Shown: positions 24,005 to 32,248 of the stretch, piece by piece
Numbering within the stretch: position 1 is the first letter of the stretch
Layout: every line of letters starts with the position of its first letter
NCBI GenBank assembly: GCA_002311635.1
Contig: DBZJ01000215.1
Coordinates: 485-38,424, forward strand
DNA length: 37,940 bases
Source: Syntrophaceae bacterium UBA1163
GTDB taxonomy: Bacteria > Desulfobacterota > BSN033 > UBA1163
Direction: 5' to 3'
The notes under the pieces: model-generated
What the model was told of the DNA's origin: nothing
Databases searched by the model: none
What the model saw: the letters and a program-made list of their open reading frames with translations, nothing else
Position numbers and translations under genes: made by a program

Positions 24005-25714
24005 ATGGAGAATATAGGCATCCGGATTGCATACTATTTGGTTGAAAAGGGATTGATTCAGAAAGAGGATTTAGAAAAGGTTTTGCCTCCGGATCAGCTG
24101 ACAGGGGATCTCTCTGTTGAAGAGCAACTGGTCAATGCTGGGCTTCTCAATCCGGAACAGTTTCGCTCAGTCGCGGAAGAATTTTTCGGAGTCCCTTTCG
24201 CGTTTCAGGACGATTTTCCGAAGGAATCTTTTCTGTTCGATCGTCTCTCGGTCCAGTTTATGAAAGAGTCGAAATTTATCCCCTCTCGCCTGACGGATAA
24301 CACGTTGACGGTCATTATGAGCAACCCCCTCGACTTTTATACGATCGACGCCATCCGATTGGCGACCAACTACGAGGTTCATGTGCTCGCAGGCCGGGAG
24401 AGCGAAATCTTAGGGGCGATCGAGCGGTCTTATGGCGCGGGTGGGTCGTCGATGGAGAAAATTATTGAGGACACCGAGACTGTCCCAGAATATCGGGGAG
24501 AGGATGAAGAGAATGTCGACCATCTCCGAGATATGGCTTCCGAAGGACCTGTGATCCGTCTCGTCAACCTGATCATCACCCGGGCGATTGAACTGCGGGC
24601 GAGTGATATCCACTTCGAACCTTTTGAGGAGCAGTTCAGGGTCCGGTATCGAATTGACGGAGTCCTTCATGATGTGGAATCTCCTCCCAAAAGGCTCCAG
24701 CCAGCCGTCGTTTCCCGTGTCAAGATTATGGCCAAATTGAATATCGCAGAAAGACGTCTTCCTCAGGACGGACGGATCATGCTCCGGGTAAAAGGGAAGG
24801 AGATTGACTTCAGGGTTTCATCGATTCCAACCATCCATGGGGAGAGCATTGTCCTACGGATTTTGGACAAGAGCAGCATCGTCCTGGACATTGCGACCGT
24901 GGGTTTCCTCGAAGACACGATGGCGGGGTTCACAGACCTCATCCAGAGGCCTCACGGAATCATTCTCGTCACTGGTCCGACCGGAAGCGGAAAGACGACG
25001 ACGCTCTACTGTGCGCTGGAAAAGATTAATTCCCCCGACAAAAAAATTATCACCGTGGAGGACCCCGTGGAGTACCAACTGAGGGGGATCAATCAGATCC
25101 AGGTCAAGCCTGCGATCGGACTTACTTTTTCCAATGCCTTACGGTCGATTGTGCGGCAAGATCCGGATGTCATTCTCATCGGTGAGATTCGGGATGCCGA
25201 GACGGCCGAAATCGCCATTCACTCCGCACTGACCGGGCACCTCGTCCTCACGACCCTCCACACGAACGATGCTCCCAGCGCCATCACGCGACTGATTGAT
25301 ATGGGAACGGAAGACTATCTGCTCTCTTCCACCGTCATCGGCATATTGGCGCAACGATTGGTGAGGGTCGCCTGTCCTCACTGCCAGGAGCCTTATTTGC
25401 CTTCGCCGGCCGTTTTAAGAGAGATGAAACTAACTGCTGACGACCTGGGGGGCCTCAAGATTTCCCAGGTGAGGGGTTGCGAGAAATGCTCAAACACGGG
25501 GTATTGGGGACGGACCGGGATCTTTGAATTTCTGAAGGTCACCGACGATATCCAGAAGCTCATCCTGGGGAAGAAGGATTCGAACATCATCAGGGAGGCG
25601 GCCAGAAAGAACGGCCTGCGGACGCTGAGAGAGGACGGATGGTTAAAGGTGAAACAGGGGATCACGACCATCCCCGAAGTGTTGCGCGTCACCCAGGAGG
25701 AAGAGACCCTTTAG
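24005..25714 (+). CDS. gspE: Type II secretion ATPase GspE
   Basis: A 569-aa cytoplasmic hexameric ATPase that powers pseudopilus assembly. An N-terminal MshEN/T2SSE_N-type domain (1-150) leads into the ATPase core: SDIHFEPFE (Asp box region, about 200), Walker A GPTGSGKTTT (about 324), TVEDPVEYQL, Walker B LIGEIRDAETAEIA, His box TLHTNDAPSA, and a tetracysteine zinc site (CPHC about 456, CEKC about 492) typical of GspE/PilB. The frame is open from a GTG at 23936, but ATG 24005 (MENIGIRIAYY) is preferred because a promoter-like sequence overlaps the longer start. The gsp genes that follow identify it as GspE rather than PilB. It is divergent from the selenoprotein gene. Confidence 0.95.
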   Translation: MENIGIRIAYYLVEKGLIQKEDLEKVLPPDQLTGDLSVEEQLVNAGLLNPEQFRSVAEEFFGVPFAFQDDFPKESFLFDRLSVQFMKESKFIPSRLTDNTLTVIMSNPLDFYTIDAIRLATNYEVHVLAGRESEILGAIERSYGAGGSSMEKIIEDTETVPEYRGEDEENVDHLRDMASEGPVIRLVNLIITRAIELRASDIHFEPFEEQFRVRYRIDGVLHDVESPPKRLQPAVVSRVKIMAKLNIAERRLPQDGRIMLRVKGKEIDFRVSSIPTIHGESIVLRILDKSSIVLDIATVGFLEDTMAGFTDLIQRPHGIILVTGPTGSGKTTTLYCALEKINSPDKKIITVEDPVEYQLRGINQIQVKPAIGLTFSNALRSIVRQDPDVILIGEIRDAETAEIAIHSALTGHLVLTTLHTNDAPSAITRLIDMGTEDYLLSSTVIGILAQRLVRVACPHCQEPYLPSPAVLREMKLTADDLGGLKISQVRGCEKCSNTGYWGRTGIFEFLKVTDDIQKLILGKKDSNIIREAARKNGLRTLREDGWLKVKQGITTIPEVLRVTQEEETL

Positions 25715-25718
25715 CATT

Positions 25719-26933
25719 ATGGTGGAATACCTGTACAAAGCAACTACCCTGAGCGGACAGACCGTGGAAGGGGCAATGGACGGGAAGGACGAAGAGGCCG
25801 TTATTAGGGGTCTTCAGCAGATGGGCTATATCCCAATTCGGATCACCTCCGCCGACGAGAAGACCCCAGGCTTCCGTTTCTCTTCCCTCTTGCCCAAGCG
25901 CGTGGGGACAAAAAACCTCCTTACATTTACCCAGGAGTTGTCAACGCTTGTCTCGGCAGGATTACCCATAGATCGGAGTCTCAATATCCTGGGGACCCTG
26001 ACAGAGAACGAAACATTGCGAGGGACGGTGAAAGACTTGTTGAAGCGAATCGAAGGAGGGAGTTCTCTGGCCGAGGCGCTTGCGTTCCATCCCCGTATCT
26101 TTCCGAAACTTTATATCAACATGGTCAAGGCCGGAGAATCAGGCGGTTTCTTAGAAACGATCCTCTCCCGGTTGGCTCAATATCTTGAGAGTACGAAGGC
26201 GATCAAAGATCAGATTATTTCAGTATTGATCTATCCGGTTATTCTTGCGCTTGTCAGTGGGGTCTCTATCAGCGTCTTGGTTACTTTTGTCATCCCAAGG
26301 TTTGCCAACATCTTCTCTGCCATGGGCCAGGCAATCCCTTTACCGACACAGATCGTTCTTTCATTCAGCCAATTTGTAAGGGGATACTGGTGGGTCGTCC
26401 TGGGGATGATCGCCATGGCTTATTACGGGCTGAAGACTTACAAAAAGGACGAAGAGCGAAGGTGGAAATGGGATCGATTCAAGTTGAGATGGGTTGCCGT
26501 GGGAGATCTTATCACAAAGGTGGAGGTGGCTCGGTTTGCAAGGACGCTCGGAACCTTGCTCCAGAGCGGCGTCTCCATCCTGCCGGCATTCAATCTGGTC
26601 AAGGAGATTTCTCAAAATGAAGCCATTTCAAGGTCGATCGCGAATGTTCACGACCGATTGAGAGAAGGCAAAGGGATGTCCAAGTCATTGGAAGAAACGG
26701 GGGTCTTTCCGCCTCTCGCTATCCACATGATCGGCGTGGGCGAGGAGACAGGAAGGCTCGATGAGATGCTGGTCAAGGTGGCTGAGACGTATGAGGAAAA
26801 TGTTCGAACAGCAGTGAAGCGGGTCGTCTCGCTCGTAGAACCTCTCATCCTTCTGGTGATGGGCGCAGTGGTGGGGTTCATTGTCCTCTCCATCCTGCTT
26901 GCGATTTCCAGCATCACTGACATTTCTTTTTAG
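25719..26933 (+). CDS. gspF: Type II secretion inner membrane platform protein GspF
   Basis: A 404-aa polytopic membrane protein with two repeated T2SSF domains, about 70-190 and 270-395. The repeat signatures are visible as FTQELSTLVSAGLPIDRSL and FARTLGTLLQSGVSILPAF. Hydrophobic segments lie near residues 170-190, 220-240 and 370-395. It forms the inner-membrane platform that couples GspE to pseudopilin extrusion. It starts 4 nt after gspE without its own close Shine-Dalgarno; the nearest, AGGAGG at 25695-25700, lies inside gspE. Length and topology are standard. Confidence 0.95.
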   Translation: MVEYLYKATTLSGQTVEGAMDGKDEEAVIRGLQQMGYIPIRITSADEKTPGFRFSSLLPKRVGTKNLLTFTQELSTLVSAGLPIDRSLNILGTLTENETLRGTVKDLLKRIEGGSSLAEALAFHPRIFPKLYINMVKAGESGGFLETILSRLAQYLESTKAIKDQIISVLIYPVILALVSGVSISVLVTFVIPRFANIFSAMGQAIPLPTQIVLSFSQFVRGYWWVVLGMIAMAYYGLKTYKKDEERRWKWDRFKLRWVAVGDLITKVEVARFARTLGTLLQSGVSILPAFNLVKEISQNEAISRSIANVHDRLREGKGMSKSLEETGVFPPLAIHMIGVGEETGRLDEMLVKVAETYEENVRTAVKRVVSLVEPLILLVMGAVVGFIVLSILLAISSITDISF

Positions 26934-26954
26934 GTCGCATTTGAAGGAGGCATC

Positions 26955-27404
26955 ATGAAAAAGAAAATTAGGAGAAGAGAAGGCGGGTTCACATTCTTCG
27001 AAATATTGGTGGTGGTCATGATTATCGGATTACTGGCCGCCTTGGTGGTACCTAAGTTCTGGAAAAAGATTAGCGGCGCAAAGCAAACGGCTGCAAAGAT
27101 GCAAATTGAGCAATTCGGCACAGCCCTCGATGGCTTTCGGCTTGACACAGGTCGGTACCCCACGACCGACGAGGGACTGAAGGCTCTTCGCGAAGCACCC
27201 TCCGGAGTGAACGGATGGCAGGGTCCGTATCTTCCCAAGGAACTCCCGAATGACCCTTGGGGTAGGACTTATGTTTACAAATGTCCGGGGGACCATGGTG
27301 ATTACGATCTCATTTCCTACGGTGCAGACGGCGTGGAGGGAGGCGACGGAGAAAATCAGGATGTCGTCAGTTGGAAGGACATTTCGAAGGACGCTGCAAA
27401 ATGA
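26955..27404 (+). CDS. gspG: Type II secretion major pseudopilin GspG
   Basis: A 149-aa major pseudopilin. A short positive leader (MKKKIRRREGG) ends at the prepilin peptidase site after G11, followed by FTFFEILVVVMIIGLLAALVVP with Glu at mature position 5. The conserved family body is DTGRYPTTDEGLKALREAP, GWQGPYLPKELPNDPWGRTYVYKCPG and YDLISYGADGVEGGDGENQDVVSW, the last including the acidic calcium-binding loop. A GGAGG lies just upstream (26946-26950). It polymerises into the pseudopilus after cleavage by a prepilin peptidase, which is not encoded in the window. Its stop overlaps the gspH start as ATGA. Confidence 0.97.
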   Translation: MKKKIRRREGGFTFFEILVVVMIIGLLAALVVPKFWKKISGAKQTAAKMQIEQFGTALDGFRLDTGRYPTTDEGLKALREAPSGVNGWQGPYLPKELPNDPWGRTYVYKCPGDHGDYDLISYGADGVEGGDGENQDVVSWKDISKDAAK

Positions 27405-27895
27405 GATGCAAGGGCTTTACATTGATTGAGGTGATCGTTGTCTTATTGATTATCAGCCTGAGCATCGCCTTGGTCACGCCCTCCTTGTCCCGTTTCTCAT
27501 CAACGGTCGAATTGAAGGCGACTACTAAAAAAGTCTCAGCGATCCTGCGCTATTATCGAAGCGAAGCAATCAATCGAGGCAAAGTTTATCATATCCTCTT
27601 TGATTCCGATCTGAATGAGGTCAGGATTCAACCCGTGGTGTTAGCGGAAGAGCAAGGAGAGGGTGAAAAAAAGGAAGAGGATATCCCCCCCAAGACATAC
27701 GCGATTCCTAAGGGGGTCCACATCAAGGAGGTTAAGGTCGAGTCGACTCAATACCCTTCCGACTTTCCAACCATTGAGTTTTACGCCAACGGTGGATCGA
27801 ACGGAGGGGCAATTACTTTGGATAGTCAGGATCGCCAGGGATACAAGATCGAGGTTGACTTCTTAACAGGGGTCGTGGCGGTTCAAAAGATATAA
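27401..27895 (+). CDS. gspH: Type II secretion minor pseudopilin GspH
   Basis: A 164-aa minor pseudopilin. From ATG 27401 the leader is only MRCKG, followed by FTLIEVIVVLLIISLSIALVTP with Glu at mature position 5. The body is consistent with GspH/FimT-type pseudopilins (LKATTKKVSAILRYYRSEAINRGKVYHILFD, then a beta-rich C terminus). An upstream in-frame start at 27371 would add ten residues inside gspG and destroy the short leader, so it is rejected. It overlaps gspG by 4 nt. It may sit near the pseudopilus tip with GspI, J and K. Confidence 0.9.
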   Translation: MRCKGFTLIEVIVVLLIISLSIALVTPSLSRFSSTVELKATTKKVSAILRYYRSEAINRGKVYHILFDSDLNEVRIQPVVLAEEQGEGEKKEEDIPPKTYAIPKGVHIKEVKVESTQYPSDFPTIEFYANGGSNGGAITLDSQDRQGYKIEVDFLTGVVAVQKI

Positions 27896-27903
27896 GGCTT
27901 TGA

Positions 27904-28368
27904 ATGATGAAAAACCGAGGGTTCGTCCTACACTTGATAGGATATGGAAAGCGTTCCTCTACAACGCCCGGGTTTACCCTGATTGAGACCGTGATTGCCT
28001 TGGCAATCCTGGGGATTGGACTGACAGTGATCATCGAGCTCTTCTCCGGGGGACTTCGGCTGGCGAGAACCTCTGAAGAATATACGAAGGCGATGAATTT
28101 TGCACGCATGAAATTGGAGGAGATTATCTCGCAACAGAAGATTGAAGAAGGAACGGACGAGGGGGAGTATGATGATACGTATCGTTGGCAGGTGAGTATG
28201 AAGAAAATGGATCTTCTTCCAGTGGAAAAGGATTCAGACTTCAAGCCGCCGGTGGAGCTCTTCCAGGTGAAGGTCGATATCCTCTGGAAGTCGGGGTCCA
28301 AAGAGAGGTCTGCGACCATCGAATCCTATAAGGTCAACAAACCGGGAGAGGATGAAAAGAAAAGCTAA
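27904..28368 (+). CDS. gspI: Type II secretion minor pseudopilin GspI
   Basis: A 154-aa minor pseudopilin. The leader is long (23 residues, ending TTPG) before FTLIETVIALAILGIGLTVIIELF, with Glu at mature position 5. ARMKLEEIISQQ and EGEYDDTYRWQVSM match the GspI pattern of an early helix followed by a beta-sheet. It starts 8 nt after gspH with little Shine-Dalgarno and overlaps gspJ by 17 nt. GspI, J and K form the tip complex in studied systems. The alternative label of generic PulG-like pseudopilin is excluded by gene order. Confidence 0.88.
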   Translation: MMKNRGFVLHLIGYGKRSSTTPGFTLIETVIALAILGIGLTVIIELFSGGLRLARTSEEYTKAMNFARMKLEEIISQQKIEEGTDEGEYDDTYRWQVSMKKMDLLPVEKDSDFKPPVELFQVKVDILWKSGSKERSATIESYKVNKPGEDEKKS

Positions 28369-29080
28369 AGACAGTAACACCAGGGCGACGGCAGGGTTTA
28401 CCTTACTCGAGGTGGTGGTCACCTTGACGATACTCGGGCTTATCCTCCTCATTATCTCCGGGGCCTTTCGCCTCGGCCTCTCGGCGTGGGAGAAAGGGGA
28501 ATCCGCAAGGGAAGGGTACGAGAAGGTGAGGACGATCTCGAGGCTGGTTTGTCAGCAGATTAAATCCGGCGTTCCGTATAAAATAAAGACCGAAAAGGCA
28601 GAGGGAGATTATGTTGCCTTCGAAGGAACGCCCCACTCCCTTAAATTCGTATCCGCCCTTCCGATCAAGGCGAAACAGCCGCAGGGATTCGTCTACGCGA
28701 TCTATGAGTTCCAAGAAGGGGGACAGGAAGGGGGGCGTTTGGTCTATTACGAGCAGCGAGTTCTCAATAAGAATTTTTTCGAGGAGAAGCCTAATGAGGA
28801 GTTGAGCGTCTCTCTGATGGAAGGGATCTCGGACGTCCGGTTTGAATATTTCAGGAGGGAAGACAAAGACAAGAACCGGACAGAAGCCTGGGTGGAGAAC
28901 TGGAATGCAAAGGAAGAGAAAGAGCTGCCCAAAGCCTTACGGATAACGATCACCTCGGGGGATAAGAAAGGCGGTAAAGAAGACGTCCCCCTGGCCCTTC
29001 TGGCCTCCATTCCGGCCAATCGATATGAAGAGATCGTGGCGGCTCCAACGAGATTCAGCGCACCGACCCTTAAGCGTTAA
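28352..29080 (+). CDS. gspJ: Type II secretion minor pseudopilin GspJ
   Basis: A 242-aa minor pseudopilin. The leader of 15 residues ends RATAG, followed by FTLLEVVVTLTILGLILLIISGAF with Glu at mature position 5. The larger C-terminal beta-rich body (DYVAFEGTPHSLKFVSALP, DVRFEYFRREDKDKNRTEAW, KALRITITSGD) is typical of GspJ. It overlaps gspI by 17 nt. If gspK starts at 29025, the 3' end overlaps it by 56 nt. Its stop lies immediately before the heptad repeat array at 29086. Confidence 0.9.
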   Translation: MKRKAKDSNTRATAGFTLLEVVVTLTILGLILLIISGAFRLGLSAWEKGESAREGYEKVRTISRLVCQQIKSGVPYKIKTEKAEGDYVAFEGTPHSLKFVSALPIKAKQPQGFVYAIYEFQEGGQEGGRLVYYEQRVLNKNFFEEKPNEELSVSLMEGISDVRFEYFRREDKDKNRTEAWVENWNAKEEKELPKALRITITSGDKKGGKEDVPLALLASIPANRYEEIVAAPTRFSAPTLKR

Positions 29081-30152
29081 GGCAAGTGACAAGTTGAAAA
29101 TCGGAGACTCATCGTTGAAACTTCAAACTTCAAGCTTTGGACCTCGAAATTCCAAAGGGATTGTTTTAATCATGGTGCTTTGGGTCATCGTCATTTTATC
29201 CATGATTGTCTTGGAATTTTCTTTTGCCATGAGAACAGAGGTCAATATTGCCAAGAACTATAAGGCGGAAACACAACTCTACGCCATGGCCGAAGGGGGG
29301 GTTCAGCGCGCGATTGCGGAGCTGATTTATAAGCAAGACCCGAGGGTTCAGCAGAAGAGGGATAAGAAGCTGGAAGAGGTTCCTCCCGACCAGAGAGAGT
29401 GGATGACGGACGGAAGGGCCTACCGCCTTCCGTTTGACCAAGGGATTTGCGAGGTGAGAGTTTTTAGTGAAACCGGCAAGGTGAACATTAATATAGTCTC
29501 TGATCCAACTCTGAGAAAGATTATAGGCCAGCTGGGTCTGGAGGGGGAGGCAAGGGATATTGTCGTCGATTCTATATTGGACTGGAGAGACCCGGGCGAT
29601 TTGCATCGGATCAACGGGGCGAAGAATGACTATTATCAGTCTCTGAAAGAGCCTTACAATTGCAAGAGCGGCAATCTGGATTCGATTGAAGAGCTTCTTC
29701 TCGTCCGAGGCGTCACGCCAGACCTCTTTTACGGGAGGAAAGGAAGCAACAAAGGAGAGGGGAGTGCGAAGTCGGAAGGCATCGGGTTGAGAGATCTCTT
29801 TTCGATCTATTCCTCCGGAGAGCAGGTTGATATCAACAGCGCTTCTTTACCGGTGTTGAGGGTTGTTCTGGGAATTCCGAAGGATGTTGCAAGCGCCATC
29901 ATTAAGGCCAGGGAGGATAAAGGCTTCCAGGATCAAGCGGATCTCCTGCAAAGGGTGCCTGAACTTTCGCCATTGATCGCGCAGATCTCGGGGCTCGTGG
30001 TATATTCATCCATGACATCTTACTATACCGTCGAGTCAAGGGGAAAAACGAAAGAAGCGGATGCCATTCGAGGTGTGAAGACGATCGTCAAAATAGACCC
30101 GTTAGAGAAGGACGGTTACAAGATCGTTCAATGGGTTGACACGATCATTTGA
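29025..30152 (+). CDS. gspK: Type II secretion minor pseudopilin GspK
   Basis: A 375-aa protein at the longest start. The prepilin-like segment is SKG followed by IVLIMVLWVIVILSMIVLEF; the missing Glu at position 5 is normal for GspK. The large globular part has the helical SAM-like motifs DIVVDSILDWRDPGD and VDINSASLPVLRVVLGIP. The start is uncertain: ATG 29025 gives a 45-residue leader, part of it encoded by a heptad repeat array (29086-29155), while TTG 29094 or TTG 29115 would give more ordinary leaders of about 22 or 15 residues. No start has a strong Shine-Dalgarno. GspK caps the pseudopilus tip. Confidence 0.88.
   Translation: MKRSWRLQRDSAHRPLSVKASDKLKIGDSSLKLQTSSFGPRNSKGIVLIMVLWVIVILSMIVLEFSFAMRTEVNIAKNYKAETQLYAMAEGGVQRAIAELIYKQDPRVQQKRDKKLEEVPPDQREWMTDGRAYRLPFDQGICEVRVFSETGKVNINIVSDPTLRKIIGQLGLEGEARDIVVDSILDWRDPGDLHRINGAKNDYYQSLKEPYNCKSGNLDSIEELLLVRGVTPDLFYGRKGSNKGEGSAKSEGIGLRDLFSIYSSGEQVDINSASLPVLRVVLGIPKDVASAIIKAREDKGFQDQADLLQRVPELSPLIAQISGLVVYSSMTSYYTVESRGKTKEADAIRGVKTIVKIDPLEKDGYKIVQWVDTII
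29086..29155. repeat. Heptad array (locus E), in the gspJ/gspK junction and gspK leader
   Basis: Ten 7-nt words in exact register over 70 nt, including GTTGAAA twice (29093 and 29114), CTTCAAA, CTTCAAG, CTTTGGA, CCTCGAA and ATTCCAA. The array begins five bases after the gspJ stop and is readable as the variable leader of gspK. Since 7 is not a multiple of 3, its translation shows no peptide repeat. Confidence 0.7.
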
Positions 30153-30204
30153 TCGGGTGATCCCTTACCCTTTTGGAGAAATTTGCTTTCGACAGGAAAT
30201 TGGT

Positions 30205-31620
30205 ATGAAGATTTTCGATTCATCATCCATTGGGATTGATTTCAGGCAAGACCATCTCATTCTTACCCTGCTAAAGAGGTCCTTTGGCAGGATAAAGTTG
30301 GTCGATTACGCCATCCATCCCATTTTGCCGGAAACCCAGAAGGAAGAACGGCAGGCGCAGGTCATCAGCCTGGTCAATAGCTTCTTTTCCAAACATCAGG
30401 TCAACAAGGAGAGGGTCTCCATTGCCATCCCGAGGGAAAAAGTGATTGTCCGTTTCATGAGGCTTCCCGTGGCTGCCAAAGAAAATCTGAGAAAAGTGCT
30501 GGAATATGAAATGCCCAAATACGTCCCTTTTGAAAAGGGGGAGATCTATTTTGACTACTGCGTTCTCAAGGAGGAGAAAGACTGGCTCCATCTTTTTGCG
30601 GTGTTTGCGAAGAAGGCAGAAGTGGATGCTTATTTGTCACTGTTGAAGAAGATGGGGATTCAACCGATCTCAATCCAGATTCCCTCTACCGCCGCGGTCA
30701 ATCTTTTTCTGTACAACAAGGGAGGCGGCGAGAGCGACACCTCGGTTTTGATTGATGTCTCAGAACCCTTTTTTGAGATGAATCTGGTCCAAGGAAAGGA
30801 TTGGAAGGAAAGCCTTCATCTGCCTCTTCCGGAGGAAGAGAAGGAAGCGAGGATGATCAGCACCTTCCAGCGTTCGGGAAACAATCCCCCCCCTGCAAAC
30901 TCCACTTTTTTTGTTTACGGGTTGGGTGTCGATGAGACCACTCTGGCGAATCTCAAAGAAACGAAACAGCTCAAGGATGTTTTGCTCCCTCCCATGAATC
31001 GAATGCAAGTAGGGGAGGTAGCGCCCAAACCGTACAAAATTTATTCTTCCGTCGGCATCCCGCTCAAGGGATTGGTCAGCCCACGGGTCGATTTGAATCT
31101 ACTCCCTTTTGAGATGAGGAAGAAGGTGAGAGAGATCGGAAAGCCTGTTCTCATTGTCCTCACCTCTTTGGCGCTCCTCTTGACGATGACGTGGGGAGGA
31201 GGGATTTTTATTCGATATACAAACGAATTGAATACGGTCAATGCCGAGATAAGAAAGAGAAGGCCAGAAGTGGAGGCCCTTGAAAAGTTACAGAAACAGA
31301 GAGACAATTGCTGCAAGGAAATGTCCGAACTCGATCAGATCAGGTCGGCCGAGATCAGCAAAGTAGAGGTCCTCCAAGAGCTGACCAAAGTGATTCCCGA
31401 TACCACCTGGATCTGGAATCTAAAATATAACGGCAAAGAGATTGAACTGAGCGGGTTTGCGGATTCAGCTTCTGATCTGATTCCTCTCCTCGATAAATCT
31501 CCTTTCTTTGAGAAAGTGGAATTCATGGCCCCTGTGACCAAGGAGATGCAGATGAGAGGCGACGGGAATAAGGAGAAAGAGAGATTTAAGATCAAGGCGA
31601 GGATTGAGAGGAGGAAGTAA
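30205..31620 (+). CDS. gspL: Type II secretion protein GspL (PilM/PilN-like)
   Basis: A 471-aa inner-membrane assembly protein. An actin-like PilM/GspL cytoplasmic domain (1-300: SSIGIDFRQDHLILTLL, VSIAIPREKVIVRFMRLP, YEMPKYVPF) is followed by one membrane segment (about 312-334), a coiled region, and a PilN-type ferredoxin-like periplasmic domain (ELTKVIPDTTWIWNLKYNGKEIELSGFA). It recruits GspE to the membrane and contacts GspM. The frame is open from TTG 30136, but ATG 30205 is chosen because AGGA at 30194-30197 is well spaced and the PilM fold begins there. The PilM-PilN fusion resembles type IV pilus components, which is why naming can vary. Confidence 0.88.
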   Translation: MKIFDSSSIGIDFRQDHLILTLLKRSFGRIKLVDYAIHPILPETQKEERQAQVISLVNSFFSKHQVNKERVSIAIPREKVIVRFMRLPVAAKENLRKVLEYEMPKYVPFEKGEIYFDYCVLKEEKDWLHLFAVFAKKAEVDAYLSLLKKMGIQPISIQIPSTAAVNLFLYNKGGGESDTSVLIDVSEPFFEMNLVQGKDWKESLHLPLPEEEKEARMISTFQRSGNNPPPANSTFFVYGLGVDETTLANLKETKQLKDVLLPPMNRMQVGEVAPKPYKIYSSVGIPLKGLVSPRVDLNLLPFEMRKKVREIGKPVLIVLTSLALLLTMTWGGGIFIRYTNELNTVNAEIRKRRPEVEALEKLQKQRDNCCKEMSELDQIRSAEISKVEVLQELTKVIPDTTWIWNLKYNGKEIELSGFADSASDLIPLLDKSPFFEKVEFMAPVTKEMQMRGDGNKEKERFKIKARIERRK

Positions 31621-31624
31621 TCTC

Positions 31625-32248
31625 TTGAAAAAGTTTTCGTTTCCCGACAATCTGAAGTTTCTGAAGAACATGAAATTTTCCCAGAGAAGGTTTCTTTTTG
31701 CGGTCACAGGGATCGCGACAGTCATCCTGATCATTTTCTTCGGAATCACCCCCCTCTTCGAGGCGAAAAGGGAGGCTGAAGAAGAGATCACCATGAAAAG
31801 AAGTGCGTTATTGAAATACGAACAGTATCTCCGGAATCGAAAGACAATCGAGGAAGAACTCGGCCGGACGGTCAAACTGTATGAGGAGGCTCAGCAAAAG
31901 CTCCTTTCGGGAGATACACCCCAACTCGGCGCGGCCAATCTTCAGGAGATCGTGAAGCGGCTTTCCGAGAAGAATGGGATTGGCATCCGGAGTTTCAGGA
32001 TGCTCGAGCCAAAAGAGATGAATATCTACGTAAGGATCCCCCTTCACATTGACCTCAACCCCGTCAACAGTATGTTGAACCTGGGGCAATTTATGTATGA
32101 CATTGAGCACCACGAGAAAGAATTGATGATCTCTGAAATGGATTTCCTCGTCTTCAACCCAAGGATGCCCAATAGCATCCAGGGAAGTTTGGTCATCTCC
32201 GGCTTGATGAACAAGACCAAAACCAAGGAAAAAGGGAGGCAGGGATAA
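31625..32248 (+). CDS. gspM: Type II secretion protein GspM (PilO-like)
   Basis: A 207-aa bitopic inner-membrane protein: a short cytoplasmic start, one membrane segment (about residues 22-40), a coiled coil (EAKREAEEEITMKRSALLKYEQYLRNRKTIEEEL) and a PilO/GspM ferredoxin-like domain (LQEIVKRLSEKNGIGIRSFRML, FMYDIEHHEKELMISEMDFLVF). A strong AGGAGG at 31609-31614 decides for TTG 31625 as start; an earlier in-frame TTG at 31604 lies upstream of that site. It would dimerise with GspL. The stop overlaps the next start (ATG 32248). Confidence 0.85.
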   Translation: MKKFSFPDNLKFLKNMKFSQRRFLFAVTGIATVILIIFFGITPLFEAKREAEEEITMKRSALLKYEQYLRNRKTIEEELGRTVKLYEEAQQKLLSGDTPQLGAANLQEIVKRLSEKNGIGIRSFRMLEPKEMNIYVRIPLHIDLNPVNSMLNLGQFMYDIEHHEKELMISEMDFLVFNPRMPNSIQGSLVISGLMNKTKTKEKGRQG

